64,000 nt of DNA from Eubacteriales Family XIII. Incertae Sedis bacterium (GCA_031261345.1 JAISKC010000036.1:39367-103366), one strand, 5' to 3'. Counted from the stretch's first letter, positions 8,747 to 16,917 are shown. The notes: a model not told the origin generated them from the letters alone. Made by a program: numbers and translations.

Positions 8747-8948
8747 TCATACAACCTTGTTCTTCTCAACCGATTTTCGCCGATTTCTTTGCGGGTTTGT
8801 GTTAGTTTTAGTTGGTTCATCAGCCTTTCCACCTTTAATAACAGGACTCTTTTTCTGTGGCGATTTCTTAGCCTTAGTGGTTGCCTTTGCCTTCTTTTTT
8901 TTCAAACGGTGGCTGGTCTGCCACGAGCATATCCATCAGCATCGCCAT
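8747..8948 (-). pseudogene. Small lysine-rich ORF broken at an A8 tract
   Basis: On the minus strand an ATG at 8948 opens MAMLMDMLVADQPPFEKK. The frame then meets a run of eight A. Removing one A would continue into a basic tail (KAKATTKAKKSPQKKSP, ending SVEKNKVV) that stops at 8747, giving about 66 aa. As sequenced, the frame ends after 24 codons. Lys-rich tails of this kind occur in small conjugative-element proteins, but I cannot name a family. Decay, sequencing error or slippage at the A-run are all possible. Confidence 0.35.
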
Positions 8949-9001
8949 GAGCTTCTCGTTTCCTGCGGATTATCTGCCCGACCATAAATGCACTCCTCCC
9001 G

Positions 9002-9091
9002 ATGATAAGAGCTATTTACGAAAGTGAAGAAGGTCAAAGAGAATTCGCCGATTGGCAGAAGGAGATCAAAAATGAAAAAGCCAAAGATTAA
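9002..9091 (+). CDS. Very short ORF, possible gene remnant
   Basis: 29 codons starting MIRAIYESEEGQREFADWQK, with a protein-like amphipathic composition. It overlaps a second short ORF (27 codons) starting at 9072. No convincing ribosome binding site. Probably part of a decayed accessory gene. Confidence 0.2.
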   Translation: MIRAIYESEEGQREFADWQKEIKNEKAKD

Positions 9092-9299
9092 CAAACCTGC
9101 GGCTACACGGCTGAAACTGCCGTGCCCAAATGACTCCAGCACCTCTTACACTTAGTTATTGCAGGCTGCACAGACAAACGACCGCCATGGTGAAAATCGT
9201 GGCAGTTGTAGTTAATTCTCGTTGCGTCCTCTGACAGAAAGCCAATATCTCAAAAATCATTTCTAACTTTTTGACTACATCATATGATAAAATATTTGT

Positions 9300-9412
9300 G
9301 CCAAATCTACTGCTCGAAAGAGCATTACCAAAACTCGTAAAAGGGCATCTGCTCACACGAGGAGTTTTGGTAACTCTAAGTAGGTTTGGCGACCGAGCGG
9401 GTGTCCTTTTTT
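9300..9412 (+). ncRNA. Candidate three-way-junction RNA ending in a T-run
   Basis: Nested stems are visible. Outer stem: GCCAAATCTAC (9300-9310) with GTAGGTTTGGC (9380-9390), one wobble. Then hairpin TGCTC-GAAA-GAGCA (9311-9324), and TTACCAAAACTC (9325-9336) with GAGTTTTGGTAA (9362-9373). A T6 run follows at 9407-9412. I do not recognise a known riboswitch. It lies about 70 nt upstream of the DUF6273/RCC1 gene, so it could be a leader or a separate small RNA. Confidence 0.5.
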
Positions 9413-9479
9413 GTTGTCATTCAGGTCAGTGAAAAAGAATCAGACGTCTACTCAAATGGTAGAATATGAGGTGGTCTGA

Positions 9480-11030
9480 ATGAAGAAAATAAATAGAGGC
9501 GATATTGTTGCTTTTGGAACTTGGCGTGAGGAGCAATTGAAGTGGCGAGTTTTGGAAGTGCAACACAATCGTGCATTGATAATCACTGAAGAAATCATAG
9601 AAAAACGACCATATGATATTGAGTATAACTCTACTGTTACTTGGGAAATTTGTACCCTTCGAGATTGGCTTAATGAGGAATTTTTCAGCAAGTTCAACCC
9701 GCAAGAGAGGTTGGCGATAATAGAGACAAAACTAGAGAACAAAGGTAATGGAAAAATACCAGGTGGCAATGAAACAATGGATCGAATATTTCTACTCAGT
9801 CGAGATGAAGCTACTAAGTACTTCAATAATGATGTGGACAGAATTGCAAACGATTCATCAGGCAAAGCGAGCTTTTGGTGGTTGCGCTCTCCCAGTGAGA
9901 TTGGTGATCTTGGAGGGGGAGACAGCGCAGCGAATGTTCTAAGTGGTGGTGAAATTTACGATCACGGTCATCTTGTCGACATAGAATACGTTGGAGTTCG
10001 TCCTGCTTTATGGATAGATCTAAAATCGACAAATAATGAACCTGAGTATATGGGTGTGAAAAATCAGGATGGAAAAAGGATAATTCAAATTGCAGCAGGA
10101 GGTGCAAATACTGTTGCATTAAAAAAGGATGGCACCGTAGAAGCAATAGGAGATAATTCCTATCATCAATTTGAAGTCAGCGAATGGGATGGTATTATTG
10201 CTATTGCTGTTGGAGGGGCTCACGTTGTGGGACTCAAGAGAGATAGAACGGTTGTTGCAATTGGCAGCACTCCTAATCCAAATTCTCCAGAATATTATAT
10301 ACATCAGGCTTTAGCAAGATCAAAAGGAAATGATGTGCTCACAAAGGAATGTGATGTTGATGATTGGAAGGATATCGTATCAATTTCTGCAGGTCTAATG
10401 CACACTGTTGGGCTAAAGTCGGATGGAACAGTTGTATCAGTCGGAAGTGGTGACAACAGTAGTGCGTGTGATGTCGATGATTGGAATGATATTATTGCAA
10501 TTTCTGCAGGAGGTAACCAAACAGTTGGGTTAAAATCCAATGGGACGATTGTATCAACAGATAAAGGCTCAGAATCCAATACTTGGAGGGATATTGTAGC
10601 GGTTTCAACAGGGCATTTAGGTTTCACGGTCGGATTAAGGGTAGATGGCAGTGTTGTGTCATATAAAACACTCAACAATAGTTATTGTGTCGGAGATTGG
10701 CTTGACTTGGAATGCGTAGTAGACATATCTGTAGGTGCGGCACATGCCGTTGGGCTGAACGAAGATGGCACGGTTGTAGCAGTTGGTTTTAACGCACAGG
10801 GACAGTGCAACGTTGAGGACTGGAGTGATATCATTGCGATTTCTGCAGGTGATTTTCATACAGTTGGCCTGAGGTCAGATGGCATGATTGTTGCGGTCGG
10901 CGACAATGAATACGGTAAATGTAATGTCGGTAAATGGAACTATGAGCCAGGCAAAAACGGTGTAGAGAACATCAGTGACAGCTATGAGCCGCTATTTGTG
11001 GACATTGATGACGATGAAATGCCATTTTAA
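9480..11030 (+). CDS. DUF6273 plus RCC1-like repeat protein
   Basis: 516 aa, no signal peptide. The N-terminal part (about residues 1-180) carries the DUF6273 hallmarks: VLEVQHNRALIITEE, TLRDWLNEEFF, FWWLRSP and GVRPALWIDL. The rest is six to seven RCC1-type propeller repeats of the form AISAGxxHTVGLKSDGTVVAVG. DUF6273 is widespread in gut Firmicutes with unknown function; bacterial RCC1 repeats mediate protein contacts. It leads a run of three accessory genes (with 11061 and 12038). An acidic tail (FVDIDDDEMPF) ends the protein. Confidence 0.75.
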   Translation: MKKINRGDIVAFGTWREEQLKWRVLEVQHNRALIITEEIIEKRPYDIEYNSTVTWEICTLRDWLNEEFFSKFNPQERLAIIETKLENKGNGKIPGGNETMDRIFLLSRDEATKYFNNDVDRIANDSSGKASFWWLRSPSEIGDLGGGDSAANVLSGGEIYDHGHLVDIEYVGVRPALWIDLKSTNNEPEYMGVKNQDGKRIIQIAAGGANTVALKKDGTVEAIGDNSYHQFEVSEWDGIIAIAVGGAHVVGLKRDRTVVAIGSTPNPNSPEYYIHQALARSKGNDVLTKECDVDDWKDIVSISAGLMHTVGLKSDGTVVSVGSGDNSSACDVDDWNDIIAISAGGNQTVGLKSNGTIVSTDKGSESNTWRDIVAVSTGHLGFTVGLRVDGSVVSYKTLNNSYCVGDWLDLECVVDISVGAAHAVGLNEDGTVVAVGFNAQGQCNVEDWSDIIAISAGDFHTVGLRSDGMIVAVGDNEYGKCNVGKWNYEPGKNGVENISDSYEPLFVDIDDDEMPF

Positions 11031-11060
11031 CTATTTGGCAATTTTAAAAGGTGATTTGCA

Positions 11061-11882
11061 ATGCGAACAAATATATATGATTTGATAGCCACAGAGGAAT
11101 GTAATCCACATAAAGAGGCACTGCGTTTGCGCAAGCAATTTTTTGAGGATAGATTTTCTGTTTATATGAGAGGTTCAAAAATATCACTTTGCGAATACAT
11201 CGAACAAAATGTGTTTGAAACTCTCCCATGCAGGAGGTCTTCCACATCAATTTTTGATTTGATGTCAGACGTTAAAATTGATGATGACATCTCAAGCTTG
11301 GATGATTTATTTTCCCTGTGTGAATTTCTTGCTATGTTACTTGATCAGGGGTGTAAGTATATCCAAAAATCTCCAAGAGCTTTGCTTCAAGCTGAGGTTG
11401 TGAACAGTAGCATGGAACATATTCTAAATTTGACAAATCATGAATTTGTTAATGATAATGAAGGCGGTAGGGTTATCATTGAGAAAAATGTTGCCGCATC
11501 ACAGGCAACATCTCTAATTGAGGATTCCAAAACAGCACTAAAAGTTCTGGAATACAATAATCCAGCTTTGAGTGGTGAAATTGTCCTTAAGAAGGAAATT
11601 ATCTTGACAATATATCTTTATATTGAAAGCCTGTTGGTAAGTCTAAAGCGAGCAGGCGCTCCATATGCTGCACTATCTAACGATATAGGGTTTATGCTCA
11701 ATAGTCTGAATATCAGACATGACAATACAAGCGGCGGAAATATAAAAGAATTTGCAGTGAAAATGACACCAGAAGAACAGGAGAAGTGGCTTGATAATGT
11801 GTACAATTCTATGTTAATGGCTATTATTGCAAAGGAGCAGATAAGAATCTCTAGTGAAATAAAAGTGCTAAAATCCCAGTAA
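11061..11882 (+). CDS. Hypothetical helical protein
   Basis: 273 aa, not recognised. Predicted mostly alpha-helical (LDDLFSLCEFLAMLLDQG, EIILTIYLYIESLLVSLKRAG) with no signal peptide or long membrane segment. It starts 30 nt after the DUF6273/RCC1 gene, behind AAAAGGTGATTTGCA, so the two are probably cotranscribed. Confidence 0.6.
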   Translation: MRTNIYDLIATEECNPHKEALRLRKQFFEDRFSVYMRGSKISLCEYIEQNVFETLPCRRSSTSIFDLMSDVKIDDDISSLDDLFSLCEFLAMLLDQGCKYIQKSPRALLQAEVVNSSMEHILNLTNHEFVNDNEGGRVIIEKNVAASQATSLIEDSKTALKVLEYNNPALSGEIVLKKEIILTIYLYIESLLVSLKRAGAPYAALSNDIGFMLNSLNIRHDNTSGGNIKEFAVKMTPEEQEKWLDNVYNSMLMAIIAKEQIRISSEIKVLKSQ

Positions 11883-12037
11883 GTGACCAATTTGAGAAAT
11901 TATCTACGAATTCTTAAGAATGAGGTGTGGCGTTGTAAAGCTTTTAAGTATGGATATTGATTCATCAAAAAACTAAAGAATACTGAGGTTTTCGTCTCCG
12001 CAAGCGAATCACAAATTGAGAAAGGATGGGAAATGAA

Positions 12038-12571
12038 ATGAAAAATAATATCGAGGAAACAGAGCAATTGTTAAAAAATAAATATCTAGTATTTACTCTA
12101 TGTTGTGTGATTTTGATATTAACTAGCTGCACATCTGAATCATCCCAGAACCGAGCTATGACTGATAAGGAAGAGCTTGCTAATGTTTTGAACGTCGCCA
12201 AAAGACATGCTGAGGACGCTTTCAATAATTATGGTAAAGCAGATGCAAAACTTGCAGGACTATATGAAGGAGAGGAGAATGGATGGCTTGAAGGGGTGGA
12301 TGCCGTAGAAGCTGGCAGAGCTTATGACCCAGGAAGTAGTGCTAATTATTATTATAGCCCCGACTATGGATTTGGGGTTGCTCCAGGAGAAATAGTAGAT
12401 TTGGATAAATGGCTTGAAGATTTTGGGCATGCTGACAAATTTCCCGAGTATAATCTAACCTATGAGGAAGCTTTTGAGGAAGCTTTCTGCGAAGCATATA
12501 GAGCCGTTTATGGTACTGCTTACCACGATGCCTTTTTGGAAGGATATGAAAAAGGATATAACAAATGGTGA
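12038..12571 (+). CDS. Putative lipoprotein
   Basis: A basic N-terminus is followed by a hydrophobic stretch ending in the lipobox LTSC, so the mature protein should be lipid-anchored. The rest is acidic and rich in short GxxAY / EAFEEAFCEAYRAVYG segments. The ATG at 12038 is preferred: the AAAGG at 12021-12025 touches the in-frame ATG at 12026, which is too close. No family recognised. Its last codons overlap the broken ORF at 12565. Confidence 0.6.
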   Translation: MKNNIEETEQLLKNKYLVFTLCCVILILTSCTSESSQNRAMTDKEELANVLNVAKRHAEDAFNNYGKADAKLAGLYEGEENGWLEGVDAVEAGRAYDPGSSANYYYSPDYGFGVAPGEIVDLDKWLEDFGHADKFPEYNLTYEEAFEEAFCEAYRAVYGTAYHDAFLEGYEKGYNKW

Positions 12572-12798
12572 GTGGCCTGGGAAAATCCGCATCCCCTGTC
12601 ATTGACACGCTTGAAATGGCAGGTGCCGGAGATACTCCAAATCCTGTAGACGCTCTGCGATTTCAAATTGTGGGAGCTACCAAATGTATTACAGAAGAAC
12701 ACGATGATAAGTTATCACCATAAGAAAAGCAGAAGCTCTACAATAGCTATTTAAAGATGGCTATACACTGCTTACAGTTAGAGGAGGAGGAATGGTAA
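12565..12798 (+). pseudogene. Small gene with an in-frame stop
   Basis: An ATG at 12565 (AAAGGA 8 nt upstream) opens a 52-codon ORF ending DDKLSP at TAA 12721-12723. The same frame continues sensibly (EKQKLYNSYLKMAIHCLQLEEEEW) to TAA 12796-12798. A single GAA-to-TAA change would explain this. Product unknown. Read as two pieces it may be inactive. Confidence 0.4.
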
Positions 12799-12986
12799 TG
12801 AGTGTAGGATTAGTAATTGGATGTGTAATCTTTTCTTTAATCATAGCTTATTTTGCTATTGGTTATATTGTAGTATTCATTTTAGCTATAAAGGTAGGGC
12901 TCGACGACAGAAAGAAAGAGTTAAGAGAGGAAATAAAGCGAGAGATAAAACATGAAGAGTATAAGAAAGAACAAGGATGGCTGTAA
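12792..12986 (+). CDS. Small single-pass membrane protein
   Basis: About 62-64 aa: a hydrophobic N-terminal half (GLVIGCVIFSLIIAYFAIGY) and a highly charged C-terminal helix (RKKELREEIKREIKHEEYKK). GAGGAGGA lies at 12781-12788; the ATG at 12798 has the better spacing (about 9 nt) than that at 12792. Function unknown. Confidence 0.5.
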   Translation: MVMSVGLVIGCVIFSLIIAYFAIGYIVVFILAIKVGLDDRKKELREEIKREIKHEEYKKEQGWL

Positions 12987-13106
12987 AGTGCATCTTTTAT
13001 ATTTTGATTTTAACTTTGTATTCTCTCCGGAATGCTTTGTTATTTATTATTATTTTAGGGTAGCTTTACCCAGCACAGTAGTTTATCTACAGAAATGAAG
13101 TACAAA

Positions 13107-13277
13107 ATGGCGACCAGAGTACGGATAATAACAGAAAACGGAGAAATGATAACCGTGCCAGGCAAATTTTTGACATCGGAGACTCCTCCGAGAGTGATGA
13201 CATCCAAAGAGCAACTGCAATTTTTCGGCAAAGATTATTCAAAGGAAAGGCCACTACCTTCAAAGACTACGACCTAA
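13107..13277 (+). CDS. Short ORF a of an overlapping ORF ladder (family 1)
   Basis: About 56 aa beginning MATRVRIITENGEMITVPGK. The segment T-E-N-G-E-M-I-T-V-P matches the starts of ORFs b and f (ETGMLVTVP, ETGFLMSVP). From about nt 13165 the -1 frame is also open and protein-like and runs into ORF b. Real product uncertain. Confidence 0.35.
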   Translation: MATRVRIITENGEMITVPGKFLTSETPPRVMTSKEQLQFFGKDYSKERPLPSKTTT

Positions 13278-13345
13278 ATGGAGATTTATATGATATAGAA
13301 GAAATTCCACAAGAGTTATATTATCAAATGAAGGAGGAGAAGAAG

Positions 13346-13621
13346 ATGTCAACAATAACAATGGTAGACAGAGAAACTGGCATGTTAGTAACAGTACCGA
13401 GATCGAAGGCAAAAGAAGTAGAATCAAAGAAACTCTTAACCAATATTCAGCTGCAAGAGCCGCAACAGAAAGAAAATTCAACGAACCGGAAGCGCGTATT
13501 CGAAGATATACAGACAACAACAGAGAAAGACTTAGCTCGTTTATCAAAGATATTGCCAGAGGAATCGGCAAAGATATTAATGAAGAAGTACCCTATGAAT
13601 CTAAGCAAGAAACAATCATAG
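13346..13621 (+). CDS. Short ORF b of the ladder (family 1)
   Basis: 91 aa; GGAGGAG at 13332-13338 precedes the ATG by 7 nt. It has the family N-terminus MVDRETGMLVTVP and a C-terminus ILMKKYPMNLSKKQS that matches ORF d (FAEKYPIDLSKTQS). Some differences between the two C-termini are synonymous in this frame (AAG/AAA, CCT/CCG, CTA/CTC), which supports translation. The -1 frame is open across it as well. Function unknown. Confidence 0.4.
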   Translation: MSTITMVDRETGMLVTVPRSKAKEVESKKLLTNIQLQEPQQKENSTNRKRVFEDIQTTTEKDLARLSKILPEESAKILMKKYPMNLSKKQS

Positions 13622-13663
13622 ATACAGATGACATAAGTGGAAATATTTTAGGGGGAAAGGGAT

Positions 13664-13822
13664 ATGGTATCGAAGAAAAAGAGTCCAATAGCAGAACCGG
13701 TCAGACTGATAAAACAGTCGGTACACAGTCTAAGTCCAGAAAGATTGAAATCGATAACTCGGAATATTTCCAAAGAAGAAGAAATCTTCTGGAAGAGCAT
13801 ATCGAAAAAGACAAATCCTTGA
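13664..13822 (+). CDS. Short ORF c of the ladder (family 2)
   Basis: 52 aa, basic, beginning MVSKKKSPIA, with LSPERLKSI similar to LTKEKLEII of ORF e. AGGGGG lies about 9 nt upstream, inside a sequence block repeated before ORF f (TTTTAGGRGGAAA). Function unknown. Confidence 0.35.
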   Translation: MVSKKKSPIAEPVRLIKQSVHSLSPERLKSITRNISKEEEIFWKSISKKTNP

Positions 13823-13931
13823 ATAAAACAATTACATCTGAAGAACATTTTGAGTATATAGTTAGATACTATGAAAGTGAGAGGTCATATTATGATGTCG
13901 GTGTTAGATGATGAAATATGAGGAAAAGAAA

Positions 13932-14105
13932 ATGAAAAACAAACCTACAAACAAAAACGAGTTAAAAGTCTTTACAGAGCCCCAAGGATATATGACATTC
14001 CTAACCAAGTTATCTTCAAAAGAGGGGTTAGAGAAGTTTGCGGAGAAATACCCGATAGATCTCAGCAAGACGCAATCAAGGAAGAGAGTAGTAAATTCGT
14101 TATAG
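13932..14105 (+). CDS. Short ORF d of the ladder (family 1-like)
   Basis: 57 aa, MKNKPTNKNELKVF..., with the family C-terminus EKYPIDLSKTQS. The ETG-VP motif is absent. ATGs at 13908/13911 are in-frame alternatives. The -1 frame from here reads on into 14150-14752. Confidence 0.3.
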   Translation: MKNKPTNKNELKVFTEPQGYMTFLTKLSSKEGLEKFAEKYPIDLSKTQSRKRVVNSL

Positions 14106-14171
14106 ACTACGCTCCAATTCAAATTATAGAAAACTTAGTTAGTTCAGGATTGATTTTAGGAGGAAAAGAAA

Positions 14172-14315
14172 ATGACAGCGAAAATAGACAATCAGAAATT
14201 GACTATACACAAAGAGAAAGCCAACACCTTAACAAAGGAAAAGCTAGAAATAATAAGAGGAGACAATATGGTATACGAAATCTTAAAAGAAATCTTGCCT
14301 CCACGCAAAAAATAG
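14172..14315 (+). CDS. Short ORF e of the ladder (family 2)
   Basis: 47 aa, MTAKIDNQKL..., behind TTTTAGGAGGAAAAGAAA. It resembles ORF c in the LTKEKLEII region. It overlaps the long open frame at 14150. Function unknown. Confidence 0.35.
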   Translation: MTAKIDNQKLTIHKEKANTLTKEKLEIIRGDNMVYEILKEILPPRKK

Positions 14316-14372
14316 AGGATGAAAATAGACATAGCGATGATATAAGTGAAAATATTTTAGGAGGAAAAGAAA

Positions 14373-14564
14373 ATGAACAGAGGTATAATTTTAACAGTAC
14401 GGGATCCGGAAACAGGGTTTCTGATGAGCGTTCCGGAAGACAAGTTTATAGGGAGCAATCTTCAAAAAGAAATAAACAAAAAGGAGCAAACAAATCCATC
14501 TTATACTCCGCTTCCGAAGAATTTGACAGAGCAGCTTTATACTACGAAAGTGGAGAATATTTAG
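14373..14564 (+). CDS. Short ORF f of the ladder (family 1)
   Basis: 63 aa, MNRGIILTVRDPETGFLMSVP, behind TTTTAGGAGGAAAAGAAA. The N-terminus is clearly related to ORFs a and b. It overlaps the long frame 14150-14752. Confidence 0.4.
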   Translation: MNRGIILTVRDPETGFLMSVPEDKFIGSNLQKEINKKEQTNPSYTPLPKNLTEQLYTTKVENI

Positions 14565-14859
14565 AGGGGCCAGATTTTAGCGACCAGCAAGAAATAGCAG
14601 AGATAAGAACTCAGAATTATATAAAGCAATCTGAATACCGAGAACTAATAACCAATATAAATGATATTGCTAAGGTGTTAGTATTGAATCAAGGCGGACC
14701 TCACTGTTTGCATGGGATAATGCACATTACCGATTTTAAGCTACGTGCGTGAACAAATGTTTGCAATTTTTAATTACATATGGGATAATAGTATTGATAA
14801 TGCACGAAAGTTGAATATCTATTGAAGTTGCGCTTATGTGTGAGTATTGGGGGATAAAA

Positions 14860-15939
14860 ATGAGTAAACTGATTACAATTGACAATGAATACAAAGATTG
14901 GCTGACAGACCTAAAGCAACGGATTAAGCAAAGCCAACTGAAAGCTTCTGTACGTATAAATACCGAAATGCTTGAGTTATACTGGAGTATTGGTGCTGAT
15001 ATAGTGGAACGGCAGGCTGAAAGCAAGTGGGGAAGTGGGGTAGTATCTCAACTGAGCAAGGATTTAAAAGCTGCATTTCCCAATGCTGATGGGTTTTCTA
15101 CAACTAATCTAAAGTATATGAAACAATTCTTTTCTTTTTACAATCAGAAATCTCCAATTGGTCAACAAGCTGTTGACCAATTGCCAGAAAAAAACACTAA
15201 CTTGTCGCTACCTCATTACGCACTGATTCCTTGGGGACATAATATTTTGATCTTCACGAAATCCAAATCGATTGATGAGGCCATGTTCTATCTTCAGCAA
15301 ACTGTTAAAAATGGTTGGAGCCGTTCGGAACTAACAAAGCAAATAAAGGATAATCTTTATCACAAACTAGGAACATCACAAAATAATTTCAATATGACAC
15401 TTCCTGATATCCAAAGTGCTCTGGCGACAGAGATAACAAAAGATCCTTACAATTTCGATTTTACTTCATGTGATTTGCGGGCTAAATTTCAAGAAAGCGA
15501 ATTAGAGGACGCATTAATCAACCATATCTCCGAATTTCTTCTTGAAATGGGAAATGGGTTTGCATATTATGGACGCCAAGTAAAGCTAAATGTAGGCACG
15601 AAGCAACTGAAACTGGATTTATTGTTTTATCATGTAAATTTACATTGCTATGTAGCCGTAGAGCTAAAAATTGGCGAATTTGACTCTTCGGATGTTGGTC
15701 AACTTGGAACTTACATTTCAGCAGTAAATCACATATTCAAAGATGACATTGATAACCCAACCGTCGGTCTTCTAATTTGTAAAGGTAAGGACAATACATT
15801 GGCTCAATATTCTCTCGAAGGAAGTGCACATCCTATCGGCATTTCTGAATATGATTTTTCCAACATTTTTCCGGACGACTATAAATCTGCATTACCTTCT
15901 CTTGAAGAGATAGAGAAGGAGCTCAGAGAAATCAATTAG
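14860..15939 (+). CDS. YhcG-type PDDEXK nuclease (DUF1016)
   Basis: 359 aa. N-terminal DUF1016_N-like helical domain (INTEMLELYWSIGADIVERQ, FSTTNLKYMKQFF), then the catalytic domain with LDLLFYHVNLHCYVAVELKIG, the D-(x)n-ExK core of PD-(D/E)xK nucleases. Length is typical for YhcG. The start at 14860 has GGGGG about 7 nt upstream. Such genes are common in islands and near restriction systems, but no restriction genes are nearby. Probably a stand-alone accessory nuclease. Confidence 0.85.
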   Translation: MSKLITIDNEYKDWLTDLKQRIKQSQLKASVRINTEMLELYWSIGADIVERQAESKWGSGVVSQLSKDLKAAFPNADGFSTTNLKYMKQFFSFYNQKSPIGQQAVDQLPEKNTNLSLPHYALIPWGHNILIFTKSKSIDEAMFYLQQTVKNGWSRSELTKQIKDNLYHKLGTSQNNFNMTLPDIQSALATEITKDPYNFDFTSCDLRAKFQESELEDALINHISEFLLEMGNGFAYYGRQVKLNVGTKQLKLDLLFYHVNLHCYVAVELKIGEFDSSDVGQLGTYISAVNHIFKDDIDNPTVGLLICKGKDNTLAQYSLEGSAHPIGISEYDFSNIFPDDYKSALPSLEEIEKELREIN

Positions 15940-16024
15940 ATATATTCGATTGTGGGTAAGAATTTAATACAATGTGGGTAAAATTGTGGGTGTTTTCGCA
16001 AACGCAAGTGCCACGCCAAAAAAC

Positions 16025-16066
16025 AAAAAAGCGCGAACACGTTTTTGTAAATAACGTGTTCAACGC
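16025..16066 (-). terminator. Terminator of tmRNA
   Basis: GCGCGAACACGTT (16031-16043) pairs imperfectly with AACGTGTTCAACGC (16053-16066). On the minus strand the stem is followed by T6 (16025-16030). Confidence 0.8.
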
Positions 16067-16075
16067 TTCGTGTTT

Positions 16076-16434
16076 TGGTGGAGATGGTGGGAATTGAACC
16101 CACGTCCGAACACATTTCCATCGCTGCCTTCTCCGAGCGCAGCCTACGATGGGTTTATTCGCCTCACCTGCACATCATAGGCGCGGGGCAGGATCGGCTA
16201 TCTCGTCGTTCCCCTGTGCGACCGAGAACTCACACAGAGTTTTCCTGTATATTGGCGCCCACATCCGAACCTACAGGTGAATTCGGGCGGACGACGCGGT
16301 GCAGTCTATGCTGCTAGTGCGTAATTGTTGTTTGTTTTTGCGTTTGTATTTAAACGTGCCGCTTTTAACGAAGACTCGGCAACTTCGGCTCGCTAGTGGC
16401 GCTTCTATATGCCCGTCGAGACCTTTACATCCCC
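16076..16434 (-). ncRNA. ssrA: Transfer-messenger RNA (tmRNA)
   Basis: 359 nt. The 5' end GGGGATGTAAAGGTCTCGAC and the 3' end with GTTCAATTCCCACC and terminal CCA form the tRNA-like domain; acceptor GGGGATG pairs with CATCTCC. The tag reading frame lies at 16306-16341 (minus) and reads AKTNNNYALAA followed by TAG, assuming the GCA at 16341 is the resume codon. The YALAA end is typical of ssrA tags recognised by ClpXP. tmRNA with SmpB rescues stalled ribosomes and tags the nascent chain. The 3' end faces the accessory region at 4.7-15.9 kb; tmRNA 3' ends are frequent island attachment sites. Confidence 0.96.
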
Positions 16435-16602
16435 ATGCTTGTCGTTTTTCCGTCTATGCGGCTTGTCGGTCGACAGTCCACTCTTGTGTATATTTGTATA
16501 CACGGCGACCGGCCTGTCTCTCTCCGCACCACACAGACGAAAAAAATCCTGCGCATGCGAGTTCCTAAGCTTCATAGGCTTGTGGCAACAATTCCTATTT
16601 AT

Positions 16603-16630
16603 AATATACCACAGAATGGGGCGGTTGAAA
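16603..16630 (-). promoter_or_regulatory. Probable tmRNA promoter
   Basis: On the minus strand TTTCAA (16630-16625), 16-nt spacer, TATATT (16608-16603). The mature 5' end is about 165 nt downstream, so a long 5' precursor would have to be removed. Confidence 0.4.
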
Positions 16631-16676
16631 CATTTGTCCGCTAATTTAAAAATATTTTAAATTATTTTTGAAAAAA

Positions 16677-16706
16677 ATGTTTCAAACGCGTTTTTTTGGG
16701 TATATA
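16677..16706 (+). promoter_or_regulatory. Conserved upstream element, copy A
   Basis: ATGTTTCAAACG, a T-rich spacer, then GGGTATATATA; ATGTTT and GGGTAT start 21 nt apart. The same arrangement occurs at 29872 (before the pilin gene) and 58108 (before the surface protein). Probably a promoter with an activator or unusual -35 region; here it drives the RNA at 16715. Confidence 0.6.
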
Positions 16707-16714
16707 TAGATTAG

Positions 16715-16907
16715 AGGAACTGTTAAAAAGTATTCTCAATGGGGCAATTGGTAGCATGGGGCTGCCAAAACACTGGGGCAAACGGCTCGCGAAAGCGGTC
16801 GTCGCAGTGGGGAACCTGGTAGCACGAAGCTACCACAACACATAAGGGTGGGGACCCTTGGGTAGAAATACCAACATGAATGCCGAGCGTGGGGCTCGGC
16901 ATTTTGT
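16715..16907 (+). ncRNA. Candidate structured non-coding RNA
   Basis: There is no ORF, but a string of hairpins: TTGGTAGC/GCTGCCAA (16748-16768); CACTG/CAGTG (16771-16809) enclosing ACGGCTCGC-GAAA-GCGGTCGT; TGGTAGC/GCTACCA (16817-16835); AAGGGT/ACCCTT (16844-16859); GGTA-GAAA-TACC (16861-16872). It ends in a terminator-like stem AATGCCGAGC/GCTCGGCATT (16879-16903). The 5' end is set from the promoter element at 16677. About 190 nt would fit 6S RNA or another abundant RNA, but I cannot match it to a known family. It is divergent from tmRNA. Confidence 0.55.
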
Positions 16908-16917
16908 GTACGTGGCG

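Larger units (their letters stand above)
14150..14752 (+). other. Long open frame overlapping ORFs e and f out of frame
   Basis: The frame is open for about 200 codons from TTG 14150 (and upstream without a start). It is polar, with ILGGKEN repeated where the ribosome binding sites of ORFs e and f lie. The last 70 residues (FDRAALYYESGEYLEGPDF...) look protein-like. It may be the body of a decayed or frameshifted gene rather than a true gene. Confidence 0.3.

Noticed and set aside
13107..14564. Programmed -1 frameshifting in the ORF ladder
   Set aside because: No clear X-XXY-YYZ slippery heptamer in the correct frame was found at the unit junctions, so it is only kept as one of several explanations.
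16075..16660. Several plus-strand ORFs of 80-90 codons
   Set aside because: They are shadows of tmRNA on the opposite strand and of its flank.
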